DNA from: Streptosporangiaceae bacterium
GTDB taxonomy: Bacteria > Actinomycetota > Actinomycetes > Streptosporangiales > Streptosporangiaceae
DNA: 18,131 bases
Assembly: GCA_030040815.1 (NCBI GenBank)
Contig: JASHSZ010000688.1
Location: 1 to 18,131 of the forward strand
Direction: 5' to 3'
Shown here: positions 7,533 to 15,965 of the stretch, piece after piece
Layout of the letters: each line of letters opens with the position of its first letter
Position numbering within the stretch: position 1 is the stretch's first letter
Notes under the pieces: generated by a model
The model's database searches: none
Seen by the model: the letters and a program-made list of their open reading frames with translations, nothing else
What the model was told of the DNA's origin: nothing
Translations under genes and position numbers: made by a program

Positions 7533-8912
7533 CTAGTCGGACGGCCGCGAACCGATCGCGACCCCGTTCCCTGCCTGATCTGTCCCGGCACCGACGCGAT
7601 CTCCATGTCGGCTCGCTGACCCGCCAGCTATCACATCTTTCCCGTCCTGCTCGCCGACGCCGTCGACTCGCTGCACGCGGACGGTGCCGATCCGGTTGCG
7701 GCGCCCGGTCAGGTTCTCTGCGGTCAGCCGCAGCCCCGCCACCACGGCCTCCGACCCCGCAATCGGTACCTTCCCCAGCTGATGAGCCAGCAGCCCGCCC
7801 ACGGTCTCGACATCCTCGGCCTCGATCCCGACATCGAACAACTCCGACAGTTCCTCCACCGACAGCCGAGCACTCACTCGAGCGGAGCCATCGGGCAGCC
7901 ACTCCACCGGAGGCCGCTCCCGGTCATATTCGTCGGCGATCTCACCGACAATCTCCTCCAAGATGTCCTCGATGGTGACCAGGCCGGCGGTCCCGCCGTA
8001 CTCGTCTATCACGATGACCAGGTGCACGTGCCTGGCCTGCATCTCGCGCAGCAGGTCGTCCACCGGCTTGCTGTCCGGCGCGAACGTGGCCGGCCGCATG
8101 ATCGACTCGACCGTCTCGACCGTCTCGCCCTCGGGATGCTCGTGGATCCGGGTCATGATGTCCTTGAGGTATGCGAGGCCGATGACGTCATCGAGGTTCT
8201 CGCCGATGACCGGGATGCGGGAGAAGCCGCTGCGCAGCGCCAGCGATAGCCCCTGGCGGAGCGTCTTAGAGCGCTCCACGAAGACCATGTCGGTCCGCGG
8301 GACCATGACCTCGCGGACGATCGTGTCGCCCAGCTCGAACACCGAGTGGATCATGGCCCGCTCGCCTGGCTCAATGATCTGCCGCTCCTCCAGCAAGTCC
8401 ACCAGGCCGCGCAGGTCCTCCTCCGAGCCGGACTGACTCTCCCGCCTTCCCTCGCTGGGCCCGATCGCGGCGCCTGCCGCGGCCAGCAGCCTCGGCAGGG
8501 GTCCGAGCAGCCGGACCACTGGCGACAACACCGACGCGGCCGTGCTGGCTACGCGCACCGGGTAGTGTCGCCCGATGCTGCGCGGGATCAAACCGGCCAG
8601 CAGGTAACTGGCGACCGTCATGGCCACCGCGGCGATGAGGAAGGCCTTCCAGGTGACGCCCAGCCAGCTGACCAGCACGGCGGTGACGAGCACGGCAGCG
8701 CCTATTTCGGCGGCGACCCTGGCCAGCAGGACAATAGCGACGTAACGGGGTACGTCCGTGAGCACAGTACGCAGCGGCTCCGCCGTCTCTCCCGGCGATC
8801 GGCTGAGCTCCCTGGCGCCGCCGGTCGAGACCCGCAACAGCGCAGTCTCCGCGCTTGCGCACCAGCCTGCCAGCAGCATGAGCACAAACGCGGCGACGAG
8901 CAGCCAGCCCAT
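7533..8912 (-). CDS. CNNM/CBS-domain membrane protein (CorC/HlyC family)
   Basis: 459 residues. An N-terminal CNNM (DUF21) transmembrane domain spans about 1–150 with several hydrophobic helices and the ASAETALL motif near 19–26. A tandem CBS pair follows (VMVPRTDMVFVE near 215 and the second repeat ending in IDEYGGTAGLVTIEDILEEIVGEI), and then the C-terminal CorC_HlyC domain ending near GTVRVQRV. The family is linked to Mg2+/Co2+ efflux and ion homeostasis; the old haemolysin name is not supported here. The last 35 or so residues are a Gly/Asp-rich tail with no known role. The gene starts six bases after the ybeY stop with GGTGAG just upstream, so the two are co-transcribed. It converges with the GH12 gene. 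Confidence 0.9.
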   Translation of the reverse strand: MGWLLVAAFVLMLLAGWCASAETALLRVSTGGARELSRSPGETAEPLRTVLTDVPRYVAIVLLARVAAEIGAAVLVTAVLVSWLGVTWKAFLIAAVAMTVASYLLAGLIPRSIGRHYPVRVASTAASVLSPVVRLLGPLPRLLAAAGAAIGPSEGRRESQSGSEEDLRGLVDLLEERQIIEPGERAMIHSVFELGDTIVREVMVPRTDMVFVERSKTLRQGLSLALRSGFSRIPVIGENLDDVIGLAYLKDIMTRIHEHPEGETVETVESIMRPATFAPDSKPVDDLLREMQARHVHLVIVIDEYGGTAGLVTIEDILEEIVGEIADEYDRERPPVEWLPDGSARVSARLSVEELSELFDVGIEAEDVETVGGLLAHQLGKVPIAGSEAVVAGLRLTAENLTGRRNRIGTVRVQRVDGVGEQDGKDVIAGGSASRHGDRVGAGTDQAGNGVAIGSRPSD

Positions 8913-8918
8913 GACGGC

Positions 8919-9521
8919 TCACCCGGTCCCTGGGGGCCAGTCCGAGTCGGCAGCCAGGCCGTGATCCTGCGGGGAATCGGTGGGTCGCCCTGCCGAGTCA
9001 AACTCGCGGGGGGATACGGGGGGTCGCCCCCTGGGGCCAATAGCAGCAGCCCGCCATGATGCCAGCAGCCTGTCCTGGAGCCCGAACATGGTGGCGTGCT
9101 CCTCCGGCTCGGCGTGGTCGTAGCCGAGCAGGTGCAAGATCCCGTGTGTACACAGCAGGTCGATCTCATCGTGCACGTCGTGGTCGGCCTCGGCTGCCTG
9201 CACCGCCGCAACCTGAGGGCAGATCACCACGTCGCCGAGCAGCACGTCGGCCGGATCGGTGTCAGGCCCGCCATGATCGCCGCGTGGTCCGCCGGGCTGC
9301 GGTACCCGCAGCTCATCCATCGGGAAGGCCAGCACATCAGTGGGTCCCTGCTCGCCCATCCAGCGCAAGTGCAGCTCGGCCATCGCTGCCTCATCCACCA
9401 GTAGCACGGACAGCTCCGCGAGCGGGTGGACTCGCATGTCGTCGAGGACGTGCCGGGCCAGCGCGACTAGCTCACTCTCGTCGATCTCGATGCCGGACTC
9501 GTTAGCGATATCGATGCTCAT
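8919..9521 (-). CDS. ybeY: Endoribonuclease YbeY (rRNA maturation factor)
   Basis: 200 residues. The UPF0054 metal site [11 protein letters not shown] (126–136) gives the three zinc-binding His at 126, 130 and 136, and [10 protein letters not shown] near 61–70 matches the family's conserved TDVLSFP region. YbeY is a metal-dependent RNase needed for 16S rRNA 3' maturation and ribosome quality control. The catalytic domain ends near residue 160; the remaining 40 residues are a Pro/Gly/Asp-rich tail not needed by the family. It lies between phoH and the CBS gene in the conserved order; the gap to phoH is 48 bases. A G-rich ribosome site (GGGGGG) precedes the ATG. Confidence 0.95.
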   Translation of the reverse strand: MSIDIANESGIEIDESELVALARHVLDDMRVHPLAELSVLLVDEAAMAELHLRWMGEQGPTDVLAFPMDELRVPQPGGPRGDHGGPDTDPADVLLGDVVICPQVAAVQAAEADHDVHDEIDLLCTHGILHLLGYDHAEPEEHATMFGLQDRLLASWRAAAIGPRGRPPVSPREFDSAGRPTDSPQDHGLAADSDWPPGTG

Positions 9522-9569
9522 CTGCCCCCCGTTCTGACCCCCGTCCGTGACGGCGCGCTAACCGGCCGG

Positions 9570-10778
<1,209 letters not shown>

Positions 10779-10861
10779 TGGTCCTTCCCTGCCAGGACCG
10801 CCCCGTGGTCGGCCCGCTGGCCATGATACTGGCAGGCTGGCGCGGCTGCCTTAGGGCCAGG

Positions 10862-11206
10862 CTAGCCGGGCGGCCAGGACATCGGCCGCCCACCGAGGAG
10901 GTGCGCGTGCACGTGCCCGACCGTCTGCCCGGCTTCCGGGCCGGTGTTAAACACGATTCGGTAGCCGCTGTCGGCGACGCCCTCAGCGACGGCTACGTCC
11001 CTGGCGTGGGCCACAAGGTCGGCCAGCAGGCCAGCGTCGGCGGCGGCGAGCTCGGCCAGGTTCGGGTGATGAGCGCGCGGAATCACCAGCACGTGAACCG
11101 CAGCCTGCGGGTTGATATCCCGAAAGGCAACGGTGCCGGGATTAGCCGACACAATCGTCGCCGGTATCCGGCCGGCCGCGATGCCGCAGAACAGGCAATC
11201 AGGCAC
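10862..11206 (-). CDS. HIT family nucleotide-binding hydrolase
   Basis: 114 residues, typical of Hint-like proteins. It shows CLFCGI near the start, HVLVIPRAHHPN in the middle and the histidine triad GHVHAHLLGG near the C-terminus, where the His residues bind and hydrolyse nucleoside phosphoramidates. Hint proteins cleave AMP–lysine or AMP–amine bonds and are cytosolic. It starts at a GTG with no strong ribosome site and sits 83 bases before phoH, as in other actinobacteria. It is divergent from the sigma factor gene, and the shared control region lies between them. Confidence 0.9.
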   Translation of the reverse strand: MPDCLFCGIAAGRIPATIVSANPGTVAFRDINPQAAVHVLVIPRAHHPNLAELAAADAGLLADLVAHARDVAVAEGVADSGYRIVFNTGPEAGQTVGHVHAHLLGGRPMSWPPG

Positions 11207-11473
11207 GCGGCGATCTTAACGTCTGCCAGGCCAGCGCGCTCCCGGACATATATGGTTGCACTGCTGCGAACCCACGGTGCACCACCCCTCGGGTGCAACG
11301 GCCCGCCAGTTACTGGCTCCCCGTCGCTCAGAGACTGGTCATGCGCGGGCAGTGGCTGGCTGGTTGGGTGTGGGGGGAATGGAAGCAGCTTGGACGTGCT
11401 GTCTGGCGACCCGGTGTCGCAACACTCGCGAACAGCGAGTGAACCTTCGGACGTGGTTACGCGTCCAACTGAC
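11207..11473. other. Divergent control region between HIT gene and sigma factor gene
   Basis: 267 bases between divergent starts. It holds three GTGCA-type boxes in 46 bases: GTTGCAC (11255–11261), the palindrome GGTGCACC (11276–11283) and GTGCAAC (11293–11299), the first and last being inverted copies. CATATATG sits next to the first box and could be the -10 of the HIT gene. Farther on, at 11423–11441, is a perfect seven-bp hairpin (separate entry). The region probably holds the promoters of both genes. Confidence 0.4.
11423..11441. promoter_or_regulatory. Palindrome with CIRCE-like geometry before the sigma gene
   Basis: CACTCGC-GAACA-GCGAGTG forms a perfect seven-bp stem with a five-base loop. 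Read as an operator, it is CACTC-N9-GAGTG, the core and spacing of CIRCE, but the outer bases of the CIRCE arms do not match. It sits 32 bases upstream of the chosen sigma start. If the GTG at 11396 is the true start, it lies inside the coding frame. HrcA binding is conjecture. Confidence 0.3.
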
Positions 11474-12016
11474 GTGACGGAAGCCTGGGCTAGGGACGTT
11501 CCGCTCGTCTCAGCCCAGGTCGATACCGATGCCGACCGGGCCGTGACAGAGCTGTACAGCGCTCACTACCCCTCGCTGGTGCGGCTTGCTGCCCTCCTGG
11601 TCCGCGACCTCGGAACTGCGGAGGAAGTAGTGCAGGACGCGTTCGTCGCCATGCACGGCGGCTGGCACCGGCTGCGCGACAGCGACAAAGCATTGGCCTA
11701 CCTACGTCAGGCCGTCGTCAATCGATCACGATCCGTGCTCAGACATAGGCAGGTGGTTGACCGGAACGCGCCCAAGCCAGCGCCGGACATGCCGAGTGCG
11801 GAGCACGGGGCGATCGCGCTCTTCGAGCGGTCTGCCGTGATAGCCGCCATGCGAACGCTCCCGCCGCGACAGCGTGAGGCGCTGGTGCTACGGTTCTACG
11901 CCGACATGCCCGAAGCGCAGATAGCCGAGACCATGCAGATCAGCCGCGGGGCCGTGAAGAGCCACACGGCCAGAGCTATGCAGGCACTGCGGGTGGTCCT
12001 GGAGCGGGAGGAATGA
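11474..12016 (+). CDS. ECF-type sigma-70 family RNA polymerase sigma factor
   Basis: 180 residues from the GTG at 11474. Region 2 is seen in ELYSAHYPSLVRLAALLVRD and the following GTAEEVVQDAFVAMHGGW, and region 4 as LPPRQREALVLRFYADMPEAQIAETMQISRGAVKSHTARAMQALR, with the helix-turn-helix in AQIAETMQISRGAVKSHTARA. There is no region 1.1 or 3, and the short length fits an extracytoplasmic function sigma factor. The start is uncertain: in-frame GTG codons at 11396 and 11453 also exist, and none has a strong ribosome site. The stop overlaps the ATG of a membrane protein (ATGA), suggesting a sigma/anti-sigma pair. It is opposite in strand to the housekeeping genes around it. Confidence 0.88.
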   Translation: MTEAWARDVPLVSAQVDTDADRAVTELYSAHYPSLVRLAALLVRDLGTAEEVVQDAFVAMHGGWHRLRDSDKALAYLRQAVVNRSRSVLRHRQVVDRNAPKPAPDMPSAEHGAIALFERSAVIAAMRTLPPRQREALVLRFYADMPEAQIAETMQISRGAVKSHTARAMQALRVVLEREE

Positions 12017-12696
12017 ACACGCCGGCCGACCACGAGGCTTACCTTCGTGCCGCCCTGCACGCCGCCGCCGACTCGCTCCAGCCGCGCGGCGATGGGCTGG
12101 CGCGCATCAGGGTGCGGCTTCAGCATTCGCGGCCGCGGCCTGTTGCCTGGCTGCTTGCCGCCGCGGACGCGCTCCGGCTACGGGCTCCCGCCTCGCTCCA
12201 GGACTCGTTCTACCGGCTGCTCGCTGGCTTCCTGGCAGCCTGGGAACGGTACTCGCCGAATACCGCGCCGGGCAAGCACCGCTCCCGCACCCAGAGCTGG
12301 CTGCGACCACTGGCCGCGATGGCCGCCGTCATCTTCATCGTGGCGGCCGGCACCTACGTGGCGATCGACGTCTCGACGGCCGTGTCGCCGAGCAGCCAGA
12401 GCTCGCACCCGCACAACGGACAGCCAGGTCCGGCCGGCGGCCACCCGACGGCCTCACCCACTCCGCCGCCGTCCCATCCGGTCTCGGCAACCGCGCCGGT
12501 TACGCACCACGCGTCGCCGTCGCCGAGCTGCCAGGCCAGCGCGAGCCCCGGATCGTCCGTGCCGAGCTGCCAGCCCAGCGCCACGGCGCAGCCGTCGTCC
12601 TCGGCGTCGGTGTCCCCGAGCCCGACCCCGACTCCCACGCCGACCCCGACTCCCACGCCGACCCCGACTCCCAGCGCGAGCGTCAGTAGCGACTAG
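12013..12696 (+). CDS. Single-pass membrane protein, putative anti-sigma factor with Pro/Thr-rich outer tail
   Basis: 227 residues, start overlapping the sigma stop (ATGA) with GGGAGG upstream. The N-terminal 95 residues are charged and Ala/Leu/Arg-rich (YLRAALHAAADSLQPRGDGLARIRVRL), presumably cytosolic. One membrane segment lies at about 100–119 (PLAAMAAVIFIVAAGTYVAI). The outer part is Ser/Pro/Thr-rich, with a PT dipeptide run at about 204–220, and its only two Cys, 173 and 186, both sit in PSCQ. The classic zinc-binding anti-sigma motif (HxxxCxxC) is absent, so anti-sigma function is inferred from overlap, topology and gene order. The run is probably a wall-spanning spacer; the Cys pair could form a disulfide. 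Confidence 0.72.
   Translation: MNTPADHEAYLRAALHAAADSLQPRGDGLARIRVRLQHSRPRPVAWLLAAADALRLRAPASLQDSFYRLLAGFLAAWERYSPNTAPGKHRSRTQSWLRPLAAMAAVIFIVAAGTYVAIDVSTAVSPSSQSSHPHNGQPGPAGGHPTASPTPPPSHPVSATAPVTHHASPSPSCQASASPGSSVPSCQPSATAQPSSSASVSPSPTPTPTPTPTPTPTPTPSASVSSD
12618..12673 (+). repeat. 18-bp tandem repeat coding the Pro-Thr run
   Basis: The unit CCGACCCCGACTCCCACG repeats about three times with the last copy shortened, giving alternating Pro-Thr codons. Length change by slippage would alter the number of PT pairs without a frameshift, since the unit is a multiple of three. It lies in the outer tail of the putative anti-sigma protein. Confidence 0.7.
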
Positions 12697-12716
12697 TCGC
12701 GAGCGCGAGCTAGTCG
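12690..12716. terminator. Bidirectional hairpin at the convergent sigma-operon/rsmE junction
   Basis: CGACTAG (12690–12696) and CTAGTCG (12710–12716) are perfect inverted copies separated by 13 GC-rich bases. Each arm contains the stop codon of the gene that enters it: TAG 12694–12696 for the membrane protein, and TAG 12712–12710 on the other strand for rsmE. There is no T-run. The stem could end transcription from both sides. Confidence 0.4.
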
Positions 12717-13459
12717 AACGCGCGGCCGCGCGAGCGTCCGGTGTGGCTGAGCACGACGCCCGCCGCCACGACTCCGGCCGTCGAGGCGCGCAGCACGGTG
12801 GGCCCGAGTGTGGCCGACACCGCCCCGGCGGCACGCATGCCATCGGCCTCGGTCTGGGTGATGCCACCCTCCGGCCCGACGACCAGCACGATCTCGCCAG
12901 CAGCGGGCGGCTCGAGGCTCGCCAGGGTCGCGGCCGCGTCGGGGTCGAGCACGATCGCCAGCGCCGCCGCTTCGATCCGGTGCACAGCGGCGGCGAGATC
13001 GGCCGGCGCGGTCACCTCCGGGAACCAGGCCCGCCGGCTCTGCTTGGCGGCCTCCTGCGCCGACGTGCGCCAGCGCGCGCGGGATCTGGCAGCGCGCTCG
13101 CCGCGCCAGACGGCTACGCACCGCTCGGCTGACCACGGCACGATGACATCGACCCCGACCTCGGTCAGCAGCTCGACGGCGAGCTCGCCGCGGTCACCCT
13201 TGAGGATGGCCTGCAGTACGACCAGCCGCGGCTGTGGCGGGGGCTCCGTGCGCCGAGCCAGCACGCCCAGTGAGAGCTCGCCGGGCGCCGAGGCGATGAT
13301 CGTGCACTCGGCGACGGTCCCGGCGCCGTCGGTGACGTCGACGCGCTCGCCGGCCTCGAGTCGGCGCACCGTGCTCGCATGCTTGCCTTCCGGGCCGCGC
13401 AGCACGATCTGCTCGCCGGCCAGGTCGGCGGCAGCGGCGACGAAGACCGGTGGCCTCAG
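12710..13459 (-). CDS. rsmE: 16S rRNA (uracil1498-N3)-methyltransferase RsmE
   Basis: From the first canonical start, a GTG at 13405, the protein has 231 residues, but RsmE homology clearly begins earlier: the in-frame codons upstream read LRPPVFVAAAADLAGEQ before IVLRGPEGKHAS, the usual PUA-like N-terminus. No ATG, GTG or TTG occurs in that stretch back to the dnaJ stop, so I end the gene at the CTG at 13459. The SPOUT methyltransferase domain follows, with the SAM-binding knot motifs VVGPEGGIT and LGPTVLRASTAG. RsmE methylates N3 of U1498 in the 30S subunit and is cytosolic. It lies next to dnaJ, as in many actinobacteria. The family is sure, the start is not. Confidence 0.9.
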   Translation of the reverse strand: MRPPVFVAAAADLAGEQIVLRGPEGKHASTVRRLEAGERVDVTDGAGTVAECTIIASAPGELSLGVLARRTEPPPQPRLVVLQAILKGDRGELAVELLTEVGVDVIVPWSAERCVAVWRGERAARSRARWRTSAQEAAKQSRRAWFPEVTAPADLAAAVHRIEAAALAIVLDPDAAATLASLEPPAAGEIVLVVGPEGGITQTEADGMRAAGAVSATLGPTVLRASTAGVVAAGVVLSHTGRSRGRAFD

Positions 13460-13546
13460 GGCCGGCCGGCCGATCTGCGGGGGGCTTCGACCCAGCGGAA
13501 TCTGAGGTGTCCCCGGCGTGCCCGCTGTCGCCCCGAGCGCGAGGAG

Positions 13547-14686
13547 CTAGCGGCCGTTGAACGCATCGCGCAGCCGGGAGAAGAAGCCCTGCTGGCCGGG
13601 CGCGAACTTGCCCGGCGGTGCCTCCTCGCCGCGCAGCTTCGCGAGCTGGCGGAGCAGCTCCTCCTGCTCAGGCTCCAGCTTCATCGGCGTCTCGACGGTG
13701 ACGTGCACGATCAAGTCGCCCCGGCCCGAGCCGTTGAGCCGCTCGGTGCCGCGCCCGTACATCGGGATGGCCTGGCCCGACTGGGTCCCCGGCCGGATGT
13801 CGAGCTCGGCCGGACCGTCCAGCGAGTCGACCGTCAGCGTGGTGCCGAGCGCCGCCGCCACCATGGGAAGCGTCACCGTGCAGTGCAGGTCATCGCCATG
13901 CCGCTCGAAGATGGGGTGCGGTCGCTGCACGATCTCCAGGAACAGGTCGCCAGGCGGCCCGCCACCTGGGCCGGTCTCGCCCTCACCGGCGAGCTGGATG
14001 TGGGTGCCGTCCTCCACCCCGGCCGGGATGCGAACCTTGATCGTCCGCCGGGTCCGTACCCGGCCGTCCGCGTCGCACTCCGGGCATGGCTTGCGGATGA
14101 CCGTGCCGTAACCCCCGCACGCGGGGCAGGGCCGCGAGGTCATCATCTGGCCGATGAAGGACCGGGTTACCTGACTGATCTCACCGCGGCCGTTGCAGAC
14201 GTCGCAGGTGACGGGGTGGGTGCCCGGTGCCGTCCCCTCGCCCGAGCACGTCGGGCAGACGACCGCGGTATCGACCACGAGCTCCCTGGTCGTGCCGAAC
14301 GCACACTCGGCGAGGTCGAGATCGACCCGGATGGTCGCGTTCCGTCCCCGCCGGGCGCGGCTGCGCGGTCCGCGTGGCGCGGCCCCGCCGCCGAAGAACG
14401 CGTCCATGATGTCGCTGAACGGGAACCCGGCCCCGCCGAACCCGGCACCGCCGGCCCCCGGCCGGGCAAACGGATCGGCGCCGAGGTCATACATCTGCTT
14501 CTTCTCGGGGTCGGAGAGCACCTCGTAGGCCTGGGTGACCTCCTTGAACCGCTCCTGCAGCGCCGGATCGGGATTGACATCCGGATGTAGCTCGCGGGCG
14601 AGCCGCCGGTATGCCTTCTTGATCTCGTCAGGACCCGCATCCCGGCGGACACCGAGAATGCCGTAATAGTCGTTCGCCACCGGCAT
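13547..14686 (-). CDS. dnaJ: Chaperone protein DnaJ
   Basis: 379 residues, the full DnaJ length. J-domain at 4–68 with HPD at 34–36, which stimulates the DnaK ATPase; Gly/Phe-rich region at about 72–100; four CxxCxGxG-type zinc repeats at 144–151, 161–168, 187–194 and 201–208 (the last as CPECDADG); then the C-terminal substrate-binding beta-domains. The ATG is two bases after the hrcA stop, with GGAG about ten bases upstream, so the two are co-transcribed, presumably under the CIRCE/HrcA control seen upstream of hrcA. This is the hrcA-linked DnaJ copy; actinobacteria commonly have a second one next to dnaK, which is outside this window. Confidence 0.97.
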   Translation of the reverse strand: MPVANDYYGILGVRRDAGPDEIKKAYRRLARELHPDVNPDPALQERFKEVTQAYEVLSDPEKKQMYDLGADPFARPGAGGAGFGGAGFPFSDIMDAFFGGGAAPRGPRSRARRGRNATIRVDLDLAECAFGTTRELVVDTAVVCPTCSGEGTAPGTHPVTCDVCNGRGEISQVTRSFIGQMMTSRPCPACGGYGTVIRKPCPECDADGRVRTRRTIKVRIPAGVEDGTHIQLAGEGETGPGGGPPGDLFLEIVQRPHPIFERHGDDLHCTVTLPMVAAALGTTLTVDSLDGPAELDIRPGTQSGQAIPMYGRGTERLNGSGRGDLIVHVTVETPMKLEPEQEELLRQLAKLRGEEAPPGKFAPGQQGFFSRLRDAFNGR

Positions 14687-14688
14687 TC

Positions 14689-15702
14689 CTAGGACTCCGC
14701 CAGGATCTGACCCACGTACCGTGCCACCGCGCGCACCGCTCCCATCGCTGTCGGGTAGTCCATCCGGGTCGGGCCAAGCACTCCGAGCCGGGCGAGCGCC
14801 AGGTCGCCAGTGCCGTACGCGGCTGCTACCAGGGAAATGCTCTGCAGTTCCTGCACCTCATTCTCCGACCCGATCCGCACCGTGACGGCATCTCGGTCAC
14901 CGGACTCGCCGAGCAGCCGCATCAGGACCACCTGTTCCTCCAACGCCTCGAGGACCTCGCGCAATCCCCTGGAGAAGTCCGCCGACGTGAGATTCGCGGC
15001 ACCGCCGACCACGACACGCTCCTCATGCCGCGTGACCAGCGTTTCCACGATGACCGAGAACACGGCCGCCGCGTTCGGCCGTTCGGCCGGGGATACCCTG
15101 TCCGGCAGTTCTGCGACAATCGCGGCAACGTCGGAGAGCGTGCGGCCGTCCAGGCGGGCGTTCAGGAGCGCGCGCAACTGGGCGATCTCGTCCTCGGCAA
15201 TCGGCGCGGGCAGTTCGACGGCCCGCTGCTCGACCCGGCCGGTGTCGGTGATCAGCACCAGCAGGAGCCGCCGGTCGGTCAGCGGGACCAGCTCGATGTG
15301 CCGCACGGATGACCTGATCAGCGACGGATACTGGACCACGGCCACCTGCCGGGTGAGCTGGGCCAGCAGGCGAACGGTCCGCATGACCACGTCGTCCAGA
15401 TCGTAGGCCCCGGCCAGGAAGGTCTCGATGGCCCGCCGCTCGGCCAGCGACAGCGGCTTGATCCCCGACAGCCGGTCGACGAAGAGCCGGTAGCCCTGGT
15501 CGGTCGGGATCCGGCCCGCGCTGGTGTGCGGCTGGACGATGAAGCCCTGCTCCTCCAGCACGGCCATGTCGTTGCGGATCGTGGCCGGGGAAACATCCAG
15601 GTTGTGCCGGTCCACCAGGGTCTTCGAGCCGACCGGCTCGTTTGTGGAGACGAAGTCCTCCACGATGGCGCGCAGGACAGCCAGCTTCCTGTCGTCTAGC
15701 AC
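14689..15702 (-). CDS. hrcA: Heat-inducible transcription repressor HrcA
   Basis: 337 residues from the GTG at 15702, preceded by GGGGAGG. The frame is open for 13 more codons, but that stretch overlaps the CIRCE operator and the family begins at [17 protein letters not shown]. The N-terminal winged helix-turn-helix includes [25 protein letters not shown], and [16 protein letters not shown] follows, both HrcA hallmarks; the C-terminal dimerisation domain is complete. HrcA binds CIRCE and represses chaperone genes, its folding depending on GroEL, so free chaperonin levels set its activity. With its own CIRCE upstream it is autoregulated together with dnaJ. Confidence 0.96.
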   Translation of the reverse strand: MLDDRKLAVLRAIVEDFVSTNEPVGSKTLVDRHNLDVSPATIRNDMAVLEEQGFIVQPHTSAGRIPTDQGYRLFVDRLSGIKPLSLAERRAIETFLAGAYDLDDVVMRTVRLLAQLTRQVAVVQYPSLIRSSVRHIELVPLTDRRLLLVLITDTGRVEQRAVELPAPIAEDEIAQLRALLNARLDGRTLSDVAAIVAELPDRVSPAERPNAAAVFSVIVETLVTRHEERVVVGGAANLTSADFSRGLREVLEALEEQVVLMRLLGESGDRDAVTVRIGSENEVQELQSISLVAAAYGTGDLALARLGVLGPTRMDYPTAMGAVRAVARYVGQILAES

Positions 15703-15715
15703 GCGGCACCTCCCC

Positions 15716-15740
15716 TGGCACTCTCCGGTACTGAGTGCCA
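15716..15740. promoter_or_regulatory. CIRCE operator (HrcA binding site)
   Basis: TGGCACTC (15716–15723), nine bases, GAGTGCCA (15733–15740): a perfect eight-bp inverted repeat with CIRCE geometry (consensus TTAGCACTC-N9-GAGTGCTAA). It lies 13 bases upstream of the hrcA GTG, just before its ribosome site. A weak -10-like TAGACT abuts it at 15746–15741, so RNA polymerase and HrcA would compete. Confidence 0.93.
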
Positions 15741-15965
15741 AGTCTAGGGCCGATTCGTTGTCGCGGCACTTATCGCCTGATCAGTCGGCCAGGAGAAAAA
15801 CTTGACATAAGGGAACGGAGTCGGCTACGGCCGCAGCCGCGCGTCCCGTCGCCGCCCGTGGCGACTTGGTCACCGGGCCGATGACGACCGTTCACCGCGC
15901 TTGGCGGCCGATCAGCGGGCTGTACGCGACGGCTCGACCGGCCCCGTGCCGATGGTTGCCGGCCA

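Noticed and set aside
12047..13132. Long Arg/Pro-rich open frame on the plus strand
   Set aside because: It is the shifted frame of the putative anti-sigma gene continuing antisense through rsmE.
15703..15741. Longer hrcA start at 15741
   Set aside because: It would place the CIRCE operator and the ribosome site inside the coding sequence; the family N-terminus and the GGGGAGG site both point to the GTG at 15702.
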